From Verrucomicrobiia bacterium (GTDB taxonomy: Bacteria > Verrucomicrobiota > Verrucomicrobiia > Verrucomicrobiales > DEV007), in assembly GCA_020439925.1 (NCBI GenBank), contig JAGRPC010000127.1, forward strand, positions 1 to 37,823: a DNA stretch of 37,823 nt. Direction: 5' to 3'. The notes under the pieces were generated by a model that was given only the letters and a program-made list of their open reading frames with translations, had not been told where the DNA came from and made no database searches. The position numbers were made by a program, and so were the translations under genes. Of this stretch, positions 18,287 through 26,237 are shown piece by piece (within the stretch, counting starts at the first letter, position 1; every line of letters begins with the position of its first letter).

Positions 18287-18302
18287 GGGGAACCGGTTCC
18301 CC
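18287..18302. other. 16-bp perfect palindrome between convergent genes
   Basis: The sequence GGGGAACCGGTTCCCC is its own reverse complement with no loop, preceded by four more G residues. It lies in the 72-base gap between two convergent stops. Without a loop or T run it is a poor terminator, so it may be a protein-binding site or chance. Confidence 0.5.
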
Positions 18303-18334
18303 AAGCCCACACCGGGAGTGCCAGGCCTCAATCC

Positions 18335-20095
18335 TCAGGCAGCGCTGCGTGCCGCCGCCCTGGCCGCGTCGCGGTCGAAAAAGGATTCCATTCGTCGATT
18401 GAGGTCGTCGTAGAAGGTGTCGGCAAATTGCTCTAGTCGCTTCGAGCGATGTTTTGCCCGCGTGGATTTCTCGTCGGCGAGTCTGGCTTTCTCGTTTTCC
18501 ACGCGTTCCTCGAAGGCCGTTTCCAGTTCAAGGAGGTTTTCGACAAATGCCTTCGCCGCCCGCGAGCTGTCGATTCCCTCGATGAGTGCCTTTTCCAGAG
18601 GCTTGTTCTGGGTCAGGTGGAGGAGACGACCGTCCGATAGATCATCCATGTAACGATGGTAGCTCTTGAGCCAGGCCTGACGCTCGCGTGCGTAACGCAC
18701 CTCTTCGCGGTCGACGAGGGCATCGTAGGGGCCGGGCTGGGAGAAGAACTTCACCACGAGGGGAATGGTGTCGATGAGCATGAAGAGACCGGCGAGAACG
18801 AAGTAGGCGATCAGCGCGAATTCTCCGCCCTCTGAGTTCTCGTTGAAGAGGCTGTGGAGGGCGAGGGTCTGGGTGAGGATGTCCCGGCGCGGTTCGGCAG
18901 CGATGGCATCGATGCGTTCCTGTTCCTGAGTTCCGATGGCAGCGAGTTCACCCTGGAGACGTCCGAGTTCGGCGAGGCGGGTATCGATCTGGGCGGTGAT
19001 GGTCGCGCGAATTGTGTTCTGCTGTTCGACAAACTGGTCAGCCTGCGACTGCTGAACCTGGCGCTTCAGGTCCGCGATCCGGTCACGTTCCGCCTTGAGT
19101 CGTTCTGCTTTGGCGGCAGCGATGCCGATGAATTCCTCCTTGATGCCGTCTTCGATCGCCTTGACCTGCTCGGCGAGTGTGTTGCGTTGGCTCGTAAGGT
19201 AGGCAAGGGCGTCGCTGAGACGCTTGGCTTCCTCGCGCCGCCAGGCAAGCTGGTCGGCCTGAATGCTTTTGGCACGGGGGCCGAGACCGACGATGCCGCT
19301 CCGCTGGCCGTTCACTTCACGCTCGAATTCGCGCTGCCACGTATCGAGCTCGGTCTGGAGAGTGGCGTATTTTTCCTGTGTGGCGGTAAAGTCGGCATCT
19401 ACGGAAGCGATCTTGGCGAGGTCCGCGGCGGTGTCGCCTTCGATCCTGGCGGTCATCTGGGCGCGTAGCTCGTCATCGAGATCCGCCAGAGGGTCGGGGA
19501 GTCCGACATTCGCATCCTCGACGAGAAACTCGGCGGAGAAGGTCTTTTCGAAACTGGCGCGCTGTTCGGCGATCTGGCCCTCGAGATCGGCAATTTTCGT
19601 TTCGACGGTGGCCTTTTCCGAGTTCGCGGCACCCCGCACCGCCTCGATTTCTCCCTGCCGTTCTTCCTCCACGACGCTTGTGATCGTGTCATTGAAGAGG
19701 AGCAAGGTGAGCGGGTGGGAGATGGTGACGCCCATCAGCGCGGCAACAACGATTCGAAGGAAAAACTGTCCGACTTTTCGATGAAAACGTTGGTAGGAGC
19801 GATAAATCGAGAGGAGAGCCCGGTCGATCGTCATGATGATGAGGCCCCAAGCCAGAGCGATAGGAACGATGATATTCCAGTTGTCCGTGAGGGTGGAGAG
19901 GGCGTATCCGCAGGCAATGAAGGCAAATACCGTTGGGACAAGGACCGTGGCCCCAAAGGCCACGTATTTGCGCTGCTCCCACCCGGGACACTGTTCAAGG
20001 GTGTCTGCCCCGGCTCCCGAGAGCCAGAAGAAGAGGTGCTTCAGAGGATTGGGCCGCTGCGGGCGTTCATGGTAGATCGAAGACGAATGGTTCAT
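18335..20095 (-). CDS. DUF4407-family membrane protein with coiled-coil domain
   Basis: The 586-residue product fits DUF4407, a family of unknown function. The family-type N-terminus is LKHLFFWLSGAGADTLEQCP, followed by WEQRKYVAFGA and three TM helices (about 43-65, 70-92 and 110-132). A coiled-coil region (about 140-410) follows, then a fourth TM (about 428-450, containing FVLAGLFMLIDTIPLVVKFF) and a charged helical C-terminus with many Arg and Lys. The even TM count puts both ends on the same side, most likely the cytoplasm, which leaves the large coil in the periplasm. The gene faces the OmpA/coiled-coil operon and its stop is 72 bases from the last gene there. Upstream is a 473-base non-coding region shared with the divergent PVC cytochrome gene. 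Confidence 0.8.
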   Translation of the reverse strand: MNHSSSIYHERPQRPNPLKHLFFWLSGAGADTLEQCPGWEQRKYVAFGATVLVPTVFAFIACGYALSTLTDNWNIIVPIALAWGLIIMTIDRALLSIYRSYQRFHRKVGQFFLRIVVAALMGVTISHPLTLLLFNDTITSVVEEERQGEIEAVRGAANSEKATVETKIADLEGQIAEQRASFEKTFSAEFLVEDANVGLPDPLADLDDELRAQMTARIEGDTAADLAKIASVDADFTATQEKYATLQTELDTWQREFEREVNGQRSGIVGLGPRAKSIQADQLAWRREEAKRLSDALAYLTSQRNTLAEQVKAIEDGIKEEFIGIAAAKAERLKAERDRIADLKRQVQQSQADQFVEQQNTIRATITAQIDTRLAELGRLQGELAAIGTQEQERIDAIAAEPRRDILTQTLALHSLFNENSEGGEFALIAYFVLAGLFMLIDTIPLVVKFFSQPGPYDALVDREEVRYARERQAWLKSYHRYMDDLSDGRLLHLTQNKPLEKALIEGIDSSRAAKAFVENLLELETAFEERVENEKARLADEKSTRAKHRSKRLEQFADTFYDDLNRRMESFFDRDAARAAARSAA

Positions 20096-20179
20096 GGCGC
20101 AAGCGTTGAGTGGATGGTTTGAGGGAGGCGGGCTCTGTCGGAGAAATGCGAACGAGAGCCCCGAATCTGGTCATCAGAA

Positions 20180-20216
20180 AAACACTTAAGAAAACTTGAC
20201 AATATGTAAACACTTA
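20180..20216. repeat. Direct repeat AAACACTTA, possible operator
   Basis: Two exact 9-base copies start 28 bases apart, close to whole helical turns, in an AT-rich patch within GC-rich surroundings. This is the usual look of a dimeric regulator site, and it could serve either divergent gene. No regulator gene is adjacent. Confidence 0.35.
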
Positions 20217-20476
20217 TTTTTCCAACCTTTGGTGGCCCTTTGGAGTACATGGGAAATTCAAGGAAAGAAAAAAGGCGGTGTGGCGTGAACTCTCCCTCTA
20301 TTGCAATTCAGGGCGGACCGGGCGATCCGAAAACAAAGTGCCTCGTTTGAATAGGCCAGCCGCTCACTTTGAGAGAGGACGGGAAAGGAAGCAGGTCCGT
20401 TAGGGTGGGAGAATCTGCGCCGCCCCAAGGAAGAGGAGATCGGTTCGATGCGCGATGACAAAGGCGATGGGAAAAT

Positions 20477-20505
20477 TTGAACAAATTACATAAAATGATT
20501 TTAAA
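20477..20505 (+). promoter_or_regulatory. Candidate promoter for the PVC cytochrome gene
   Basis: TTGAAC (20477-20482) and TTTAAA (20500-20505) are 17 bases apart inside an AT-rich tract, 63 bases before the ATG at 20569. A TAAAAT hexamer at 20491-20496 is a competing -10 but lacks a good -35. Confidence 0.35.
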
Positions 20506-20568
20506 TATTGAAACGCCCCTTGATGACGGCACTGACACCTCCTTCGTTTTCTGGCACCGTGTCGAGTG

Positions 20569-23424
20569 ATGTTGCATTTTCGTTCAGTCTTCGCCGCTTT
20601 CCTCCTGACCGCATTTTCTTGCGCCGCTCAGGATCATCTGGTGCGCGAAACGGGGGCGCTATCGGCGGAGGAGGAACTTGATCGCTTGACCGTTCCGGAG
20701 GGATTCGAGATTGCCCTTTTTGCGTCCGAGCCCTTGATCAACAAGCCCATCAACCTTGCGATCGACGAGCGTGGCAGGGTCTGGGTTTCTTCAACGGTGG
20801 AATATCCCTATGCCGCATCGAAAGACCGGTGGTCGGATCCTCTGGGGACCCGGGTGCGGGACAGCCGTGACGCCATCAAGATCCTTGAGGATACGGACGG
20901 TGACGGGCATGCCGATCGGGTAACCGATTTCGTCGATGGTCTGAATATTCCTACCGGAGTTCTGCCCTGGCACCGCCCCGAACATCACGACGGGTGTATC
21001 GCCTGGAGCATTCCGAATCTCTGGTATTTCGCCGATACGGATGGCGATGGGAAAGCCGACCTCAGGGAAGTGATTTTTGGGCCACTTGGTTACGAAAAGG
21101 ATACCCATGGCATGGTCTCGAGCCTTCGGCTGGGCGTGGACGGGTGGATTTATGCCACCCACGGATTCAACAACACCAGCGTGATTCGAGCGCGGGACGG
21201 GAACGAAATCGAATTGCACTCCGGCAACGTGTTCCGTTTTCGTCCGGATGGCTCACGGGTGGAAGTCTGGTCGCGGGGGCAGGTCAATCCCTTCGGTCTG
21301 ACTTTTGATCGGAGGGGGAATCTCTACAGCGCGGACTGTCATAGCGCCCCCGTCTACCAGCTCATTCACGGTGCCGTTTATCCAAGCTTTGGAAAACCGC
21401 ATGACGGGCTCGGATTTGGTCCGGTCATGATCGAGCACACTCATGGTTCGACCGGCATCGCCGGAATTGTCTATGTGGACAGGGGTATCTGGGGCAGAGA
21501 GTGGGACGATCACGTCCTCATCGGTAATCCCGTGACCTCGCGGGTGAATCACGACCGCATCCGTTTTGCGGGGACGACCCCGCGGGCGGAAGAAAAGGAC
21601 GACTTTATCGTCAGCGGCGACCCCTGGTTCCGGCCGGTCGACCTTCAAATGGCGCCGGACGGGGTGCTTTTCATCGCCGACTTCTACAACCGCATCATCG
21701 GTCACTACGAAGTTCCACTGGATCATCCCGGCCGCGACCGTGAAAGAGGGAGAATCTGGCGGGTCGTGAGAAAAACGGTCCCGGATGTCGTCGAGCCCTT
21801 TTCCCCGCCCTCGGCACCGCCAGATCCCGGTGGTTTGCTCGCTTCAAGTGACCCGTGGGAGCAACGGCAGGCCGCAACGGCTCTGATTGACTCCCCAACA
21901 GCCAAAGCCGTTCCGGGTTTGCGTCGAGCTCTCGCTTCCACGCCTGAGGAAGACACTCATCTTCGGCATACTTTGCGAGTGGCAATGAAATATTGTCTCC
22001 AAAGTCCAGGAGCCTTTTCCTGGATCGGCGCTGATGCTGATGCCGAGATCGCGGCCATCTCGCTGGCGGTTCCCACCTCCGAGAGTGCGTCGTGGATGCT
22101 GGCAACAGGATTTCCCGCTCCCGCACCGGAGGACTGGGAGAGCTCCCGACGGAAACATATCGCCCGATACGGTGACGAGATGACAGTAGGGACCCTGATC
22201 GAACGGGAGGTGAAACGTTTGAATGGAGACGCGCCCTTGAAGGAGGCGGCGGCTCTCCTTGAGATTGCCGAGGCAGTAGAGGAACGGGAAGGGGTGGTGA
22301 GAAATGGTTCCTTGCTTGGTGCTCTTGAAGGAATCGCACGAGTTCTCGTCGAGGAGCACGAGCGTTCCGGCGCACCCTCTTGGGAAATTTCCGAGGGGCC
22401 GGGGGGCTGGGAGATCCAGTCCAGGAAAGGACCGGGCGGAGGAGAGATCAAAGTGATCTCAAGTCTGGTTCGATCCGCCCGGGGAGCGGAAAAATACACC
22501 GGCATTCTGAGGTCGCGAGCTTTCGCAATGCCGGAACGTCTTGCCTTCGCGCTATGCGGGCACCGTGGGAAACCCGGCGAAGTGGAGCATGAACGGAATT
22601 TCGTCCGTCTCGTTGAGGTTGCCAACGGAACGGAACTCGCCAGGGCATGGCCGCCAAGAAACGACATGGCCGTGCAGATCGAGTGGAATCTTCCGGAAAT
22701 CGTGGGACGCGAGGTCCGACTGGAGGTCGTGGACGGTGACAGCGGTCCTTCTTACGCCTGGATCGGGTTGGGCGAGGTCAAAGGGGTTGGTCTTCCGGTT
22801 GAAGACTTTTCCCGCTCCGAGGAGAGCGCAGGTCTCTTGCGGCGTCTGGCTCGGCTCCTTGTCACGAGCGCTCCCGTCGATCTCAGAGATCGATTAAAAC
22901 CCTTCCTGCCACCTCCCGCGCCTGTTCCTCCCCTCGAGATTACGGCGGAGGCACGAGCGAGATTGGATCAACTGATTGCCGAGCGCGTCGCGGCTCATGA
23001 CCCTGCCGCCGTGGATGCGGAAAAAGGAAGACTCCTTTTTTCCGCCCACTGTTCCGTTTGTCACCGGATTGGAGGGGAAGGGGGACTCATTGGGCCACAG
23101 TTGGACGGAGTCGGCACCCGGGGGCTTGCCCGGCTTTCCGAGGACATTCTCGATCCGAGCCGCAATGTGGATGCCCATTTTCGACTGACCACATTGAAGA
23201 AGACTGATGGCAGCGTGGCCTCAGGATTTGTGACCTCTGAGGGAGGTGAAGTCGTCACCCTGATCGACGCTGCCGGTCAGGCCCATCGTGTCCTCAAGAA
23301 TGAAGTCTCCGACCGAGAGATTGCGTCGGTTTCCCTGATGCCTCCGGTTTTTGGAGAAGTCCTGAAGCCGGACGAGTTTCGCGACCTCGTCGGTTGGCTC
23401 CTTTTGACGTCGTCCACCCAATAA
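20569..23424 (+). CDS. PVC-type membrane-bound dehydrogenase with C-terminal haem c domain
   Basis: The 951-residue product has a signal peptide (about 1-20, cleavage near SCAAQ) and the layout of a family frequent in Planctomycetes and Verrucomicrobia (TIGR02604 N-terminal and TIGR02603 haem domains). Residues about 35-400 form a sugar-dehydrogenase-like beta propeller, with Ca-loop-like EDTDGDGHAD (107-116) and ADTDGDGKAD (155-164). The middle contains helical repeat-like and beta-sandwich parts. The C-terminus carries one haem c motif, CSVCH, with Cys828, Cys831 and His832, followed by GLIGPQLDGVGTR and a VLKNEVSDREI segment typical of the family. It is probably periplasmic, passing electrons from an oxidised substrate to a carrier. 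ATG 20569 was chosen over a GTG three bases earlier. The DUF1080-ThuA gene follows after 85 bases. Confidence 0.9.
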   Translation: MLHFRSVFAAFLLTAFSCAAQDHLVRETGALSAEEELDRLTVPEGFEIALFASEPLINKPINLAIDERGRVWVSSTVEYPYAASKDRWSDPLGTRVRDSRDAIKILEDTDGDGHADRVTDFVDGLNIPTGVLPWHRPEHHDGCIAWSIPNLWYFADTDGDGKADLREVIFGPLGYEKDTHGMVSSLRLGVDGWIYATHGFNNTSVIRARDGNEIELHSGNVFRFRPDGSRVEVWSRGQVNPFGLTFDRRGNLYSADCHSAPVYQLIHGAVYPSFGKPHDGLGFGPVMIEHTHGSTGIAGIVYVDRGIWGREWDDHVLIGNPVTSRVNHDRIRFAGTTPRAEEKDDFIVSGDPWFRPVDLQMAPDGVLFIADFYNRIIGHYEVPLDHPGRDRERGRIWRVVRKTVPDVVEPFSPPSAPPDPGGLLASSDPWEQRQAATALIDSPTAKAVPGLRRALASTPEEDTHLRHTLRVAMKYCLQSPGAFSWIGADADAEIAAISLAVPTSESASWMLATGFPAPAPEDWESSRRKHIARYGDEMTVGTLIEREVKRLNGDAPLKEAAALLEIAEAVEEREGVVRNGSLLGALEGIARVLVEEHERSGAPSWEISEGPGGWEIQSRKGPGGGEIKVISSLVRSARGAEKYTGILRSRAFAMPERLAFALCGHRGKPGEVEHERNFVRLVEVANGTELARAWPPRNDMAVQIEWNLPEIVGREVRLEVVDGDSGPSYAWIGLGEVKGVGLPVEDFSRSEESAGLLRRLARLLVTSAPVDLRDRLKPFLPPPAPVPPLEITAEARARLDQLIAERVAAHDPAAVDAEKGRLLFSAHCSVCHRIGGEGGLIGPQLDGVGTRGLARLSEDILDPSRNVDAHFRLTTLKKTDGSVASGFVTSEGGEVVTLIDAAGQAHRVLKNEVSDREIASVSLMPPVFGEVLKPDEFRDLVGWLLLTSSTQ

Positions 23425-23429
23425 AGGCG

Positions 23430-23477
23430 CATCACCGTGATGGGGGGCGGCAAAATTTTCCTGTCCTCGTTTCGAGG
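23430..23477. other. Two short inverted repeats in the gap after the PVC gene
   Basis: CATCAC and GTGATG (23430-23442) flank one base, and CCTCG and CGAGG (23465-23477) flank TTT. Neither is followed by a T run on the plus strand, so they may be weak structures in an operon-internal gap and not true terminators. Confidence 0.35.
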
Positions 23478-23509
23478 GGGGCGTTAAACCTATAGCCCAC
23501 CCGAAACCC

Positions 23510-25099
23510 ATGAAGTTGCCGCGATTTCTCCCCCACGCCACCACCCTGGTTGCCGCCTTATCCCTGGCTGCCTTTCTTTCCATGCCTGTTGCCCAGGAGT
23601 CGCAGGCTCCTGCACAGCAGGAAAAGGCAGTGAGCAACGACGAGTTTGTTTCCCTTTTTGATGGAGAGACTCTTGCAGGATGGGCGGGAGATCCCACGCT
23701 CTGGAGGGTCGAGGACGGGGCTATCACCGGCGAGACTACGGAAGGTGCCCCATTGAAGCACAATTCCTTTCTCAAGTGGACTGATGGCGAACTCGACGAT
23801 TTCGAACTCGTTGCCGAATACCGGATTTTCGGAGGGAATTCAGGGATCCAGGTGCGCAGTTTCGATCTCGACAAACCGTTTGCTGTCGGGGGTTATCAGG
23901 CAGACATCGATGCTGCCGCTCAGTGGGCTGGAACCAACTATGGCGAGGCGTTTCGCGGGATTCTCGCCAAGCGGGGGGAAAAGTCCGTGATCAACGAGGA
24001 CGGAAAGCCCGAGATCGTCGGGAGCCTGGGAGATCCTGCTGAACTGGCCCGGGGTATCAAGAAGGAAGACTGGAACACCTACCGCATCGTCGCCCGTGGG
24101 AACAAGATCGTGTGTGAGATCAACGGCACCGTCATGTCGGAGATCGTCGACAATGATACCGATACTCGTCGCCGTGCGGGACTCCTTGCTCTTCAGTTGC
24201 ACGTGGGGCCGCCCATGAAGGTCCAGTTTCGAAATGTCCGTCTCAAGCGCCTCCCTCTGGGAGATGTGAAGAAGGTGGTCTACGTCGCTGGTTCGCCGAG
24301 TCACCCGCCGCGCATGCATGAGCACAATGCCGGCGCCCTGCTCGCGAAAAAGCTGCTCAATACCCATCACGCTGACAAGGTGCTGGTGACCACCTATCTG
24401 AACGGTTGGCCGCGCGATCCCAGTGCTTTTCAGAATGCCGACGCTCTCGTCATCCAGTCAGACGGGGGGCCAAAACATCCCGCCTACTGGCACCTGCGCC
24501 AGATCGACTATCTCCGGGAACGCGGAGTCGGCGTGGGAATGATTCACTATGCCGTCGAGATGACCCCGGGCGAGACCAATGACACGCTCATCGCCGCTAC
24601 CGGCGGGGCTTTCGAGATCAACTACTCCGTCAATCCGCACTGGGATGGAGAGTTTGCCAAGTTGCCCAGTCATCTCGTTGCGCGGGGGGTGAAACCCTTC
24701 ACGATTCGCGACGAGTGGTATTTCAACATGCGGTTCAAAAAGGACATGGAGGGAGTCACTCCTATTCTTTCGGCGGTTCCGCCGCAGGAGACCATGTCCC
24801 GTCCCGATGGAGACCACTCCGGAAATCCGGCGGTCAGGAAAATGGTCGAGGCCGGGATGCCCCAGCATGTCTGTTGGGTGGTCGAACGCCCGGACGGTGG
24901 AAGGGGATTCGGTTTCACCGGTCTCCATTTCCATGACAACTGGGCCAATGACGATCTCCGCAAGACGGTCCTCAATGCGATTTGCTGGATTGCTGGAGCA
25001 GAAATCCCCGGTGAAGGCATTGGTTCACCGACCCCCTCCCAAGAGGAACTCGACGCCAACCTGGATCCAAAACCCGCCCCAAAGGCAAAAGCCAAGTGA
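23510..25099 (+). CDS. DUF1080 (3-keto-disaccharide hydrolase-like) and ThuA-like fusion protein
   Basis: The 529-residue product has a signal peptide (about 1-27). Residues about 44-246 fit DUF1080, a concanavalin-type beta sandwich: FVSLFDGETLAGW, then a GNSGIQVRS strand, then GGYQADID, and IKKEDWNTYRIVARGNKI. Some DUF1080 proteins hydrolyse 3-keto-disaccharides. Residues about 257-500 fit the ThuA/trehalose-utilisation glutamine-amidotransferase-like fold: VVYVAGSPSHPPRMHEHNAG, then ALVIQSDGGPKHP, then GMIHYAVEM, and FTGLHFHDNW near the end. The C-terminus is a Pro/Lys/Ala tail. This fusion occurs in PVC bacteria. It is likely periplasmic and may act on oxidised sugars made by the PVC dehydrogenase just upstream; that link is inference. 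Confidence 0.88.
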   Translation: MKLPRFLPHATTLVAALSLAAFLSMPVAQESQAPAQQEKAVSNDEFVSLFDGETLAGWAGDPTLWRVEDGAITGETTEGAPLKHNSFLKWTDGELDDFELVAEYRIFGGNSGIQVRSFDLDKPFAVGGYQADIDAAAQWAGTNYGEAFRGILAKRGEKSVINEDGKPEIVGSLGDPAELARGIKKEDWNTYRIVARGNKIVCEINGTVMSEIVDNDTDTRRRAGLLALQLHVGPPMKVQFRNVRLKRLPLGDVKKVVYVAGSPSHPPRMHEHNAGALLAKKLLNTHHADKVLVTTYLNGWPRDPSAFQNADALVIQSDGGPKHPAYWHLRQIDYLRERGVGVGMIHYAVEMTPGETNDTLIAATGGAFEINYSVNPHWDGEFAKLPSHLVARGVKPFTIRDEWYFNMRFKKDMEGVTPILSAVPPQETMSRPDGDHSGNPAVRKMVEAGMPQHVCWVVERPDGGRGFGFTGLHFHDNWANDDLRKTVLNAICWIAGAEIPGEGIGSPTPSQEELDANLDPKPAPKAKAK

Positions 25100-25375
25100 G
25101 GCGTCGATCAGGTAGGACGGCTTCCGTAACGGTTTCCGCGTTCCAGGAGCGGAGCAAAGAGTGGCAAGGGAGGCGATGGACCGTGTTGGGTTGAGGGGGA
25201 TCGGAGCCACCGGGGGGCTTGTCGCGGGAAGACCGAGCAGGGACGTTTAGCGCCGTCCAGTTCAAAAACGTGAGTTCGATGTTTGCCCGGCTGCTTCAGA
25301 AAACATAATCATCGTGATTGGGAGGTGAATTCATCCGCACTCACCTTGACGAATCGTTTTGTTCGCCCTAGAAAG
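25100..25375. other. 276-base intergenic region, nothing recognised
   Basis: No gene, RNA or clear terminator is visible. The left half is GC-rich and the right half becomes AT-richer, matching the compositional change at the following gene. Confidence 0.5.
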
Positions 25376-26224
25376 ATGAGTGTGCCCATCACCTCCCTCA
25401 GCAACCGGTTACTATGGTGCTACGCCACTCTCGCGGGTGAACTCGCGACATTTTCGCTAGGACTGGGCGGCGATGTTCGTTTGTTGCCTTCGGAGGAGAA
25501 TCTCCCTGCTTTGGCCATTCCGCACGAAGAGAGATACGTGTTCTCGGGCGAGGTTCACGAGATTCGATGCCTTATCGGCGGTCAGGTCAGAGAAGAGTTG
25601 GGGAACGTCATACTCGATGCTCATCGCATCGCTGGACCTTCCGCGGTTCCGATCGGTGAGAGACCTGTGGCGATTGAAGAAGAAGCGAAGGAGGCGGGCT
25701 CACTGATCGAGGTGCTCATCCCGTTTGGAGTGCCGGAGACTCGGGGACCTTCGGAGTATTTGGTCAGAATTTGGAATGAGAGCGAAGGTAAGCGGGTTTT
25801 GCTTGCCTCGATCAGGCTGCATGCCGCTCCAAGAGATTATCTTCCTGAGGTCCAGGGGCGTAGGATTCAGGCTGTGGGTTTCGATGCCGAGACGCGAAAG
25901 GAATGGGGGGCGCTCTTTGCAAACGCAGGCGCGTCAATCGAGTGGATCGACAACTTTCCGTCAGCCTTCGATCGTTTCGATTGGATCTTCACATGCAGGC
26001 CGACCATTGAAAGCGGAATTTTGCTCGGGCGCCTACGTCAAGGTCAAGTTGTAGTCTTCTTCGACGGATCTGCCGAAGCGAGTTCCGGTCCGCAAGTGGA
26101 CCGAGTAGAGTCATTGCCAGGAAAAGGAAGCATCGTGAGCTTGCCTCTTGGTGTCCTTACAAGTTTTTCAGACGATGCAACATCGAGAACGAGATTATTG
26201 CGACTTCTTTCCGAACATCCTTAA
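25376..26224 (+). CDS. Protein of unknown function, first gene of the CsgG-like locus
   Basis: The 282-residue product is not recognised. A moderately hydrophobic N-terminus (about 8-30) could be a weak signal. Residues about 45-155 look like a beta sandwich, with strands such as YVFSGEVHEIRCLIGG, LIEVLIPFGVP and YLVRIWNES. Residues about 160-282 look like an alpha/beta domain: RIQAVGFDAETRKEWGALF, a helix, IEWIDNF, FDWIFTCRP and QVVVFFDGSAE, suggestive of a flavodoxin or amidotransferase-like sheet, but no catalytic motif is evident. I chose ATG 25376 over an upstream TTG at 25283. The next gene starts 13 bases after its stop, so they are probably co-transcribed. Base composition is lower in GC than the genes to the left. 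Confidence 0.7.
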   Translation: MSVPITSLSNRLLWCYATLAGELATFSLGLGGDVRLLPSEENLPALAIPHEERYVFSGEVHEIRCLIGGQVREELGNVILDAHRIAGPSAVPIGERPVAIEEEAKEAGSLIEVLIPFGVPETRGPSEYLVRIWNESEGKRVLLASIRLHAAPRDYLPEVQGRRIQAVGFDAETRKEWGALFANAGASIEWIDNFPSAFDRFDWIFTCRPTIESGILLGRLRQGQVVVFFDGSAEASSGPQVDRVESLPGKGSIVSLPLGVLTSFSDDATSRTRLLRLLSEHP

Positions 26225-26237
26225 ACCTTTAAAAGCC

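Larger units (their letters stand above)
20096..20568. other. 473-base divergent intergenic region with regulatory-looking elements
   Basis: No gene is visible here. It separates the DUF4407 gene (minus) from the PVC cytochrome gene (plus). It holds a 9-bp direct repeat, AAACACTTA, at 20180-20188 and 20208-20216 (28 bases start to start), with a consensus TTGACA (20196-20201) between the copies but no matching -10. It also has an AT-rich tract at 20471-20512, described separately. Confidence 0.6.

Noticed and set aside
12616..20095. Zorya or MotAB-type stator reading of the coil/OmpA locus
   Set aside because: No MotA/ZorA-like multi-TM protein with proton-channel residues, no ZorB-like Asp in the TM, and no helicase or nuclease partner at the locus. 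DUF4407 has a different TM layout.
20196..20224. Consensus TTGACA as a -35 box
   Set aside because: No acceptable -10 hexamer lies 15-19 bases downstream; kept only as part of the direct-repeat observation.
25346..25374. TTGACG and TAGAAA with 17-base spacing
   Set aside because: Transcription from it would start at or after the chosen ATG at 25376, so it cannot serve that start unless the start is wrong.
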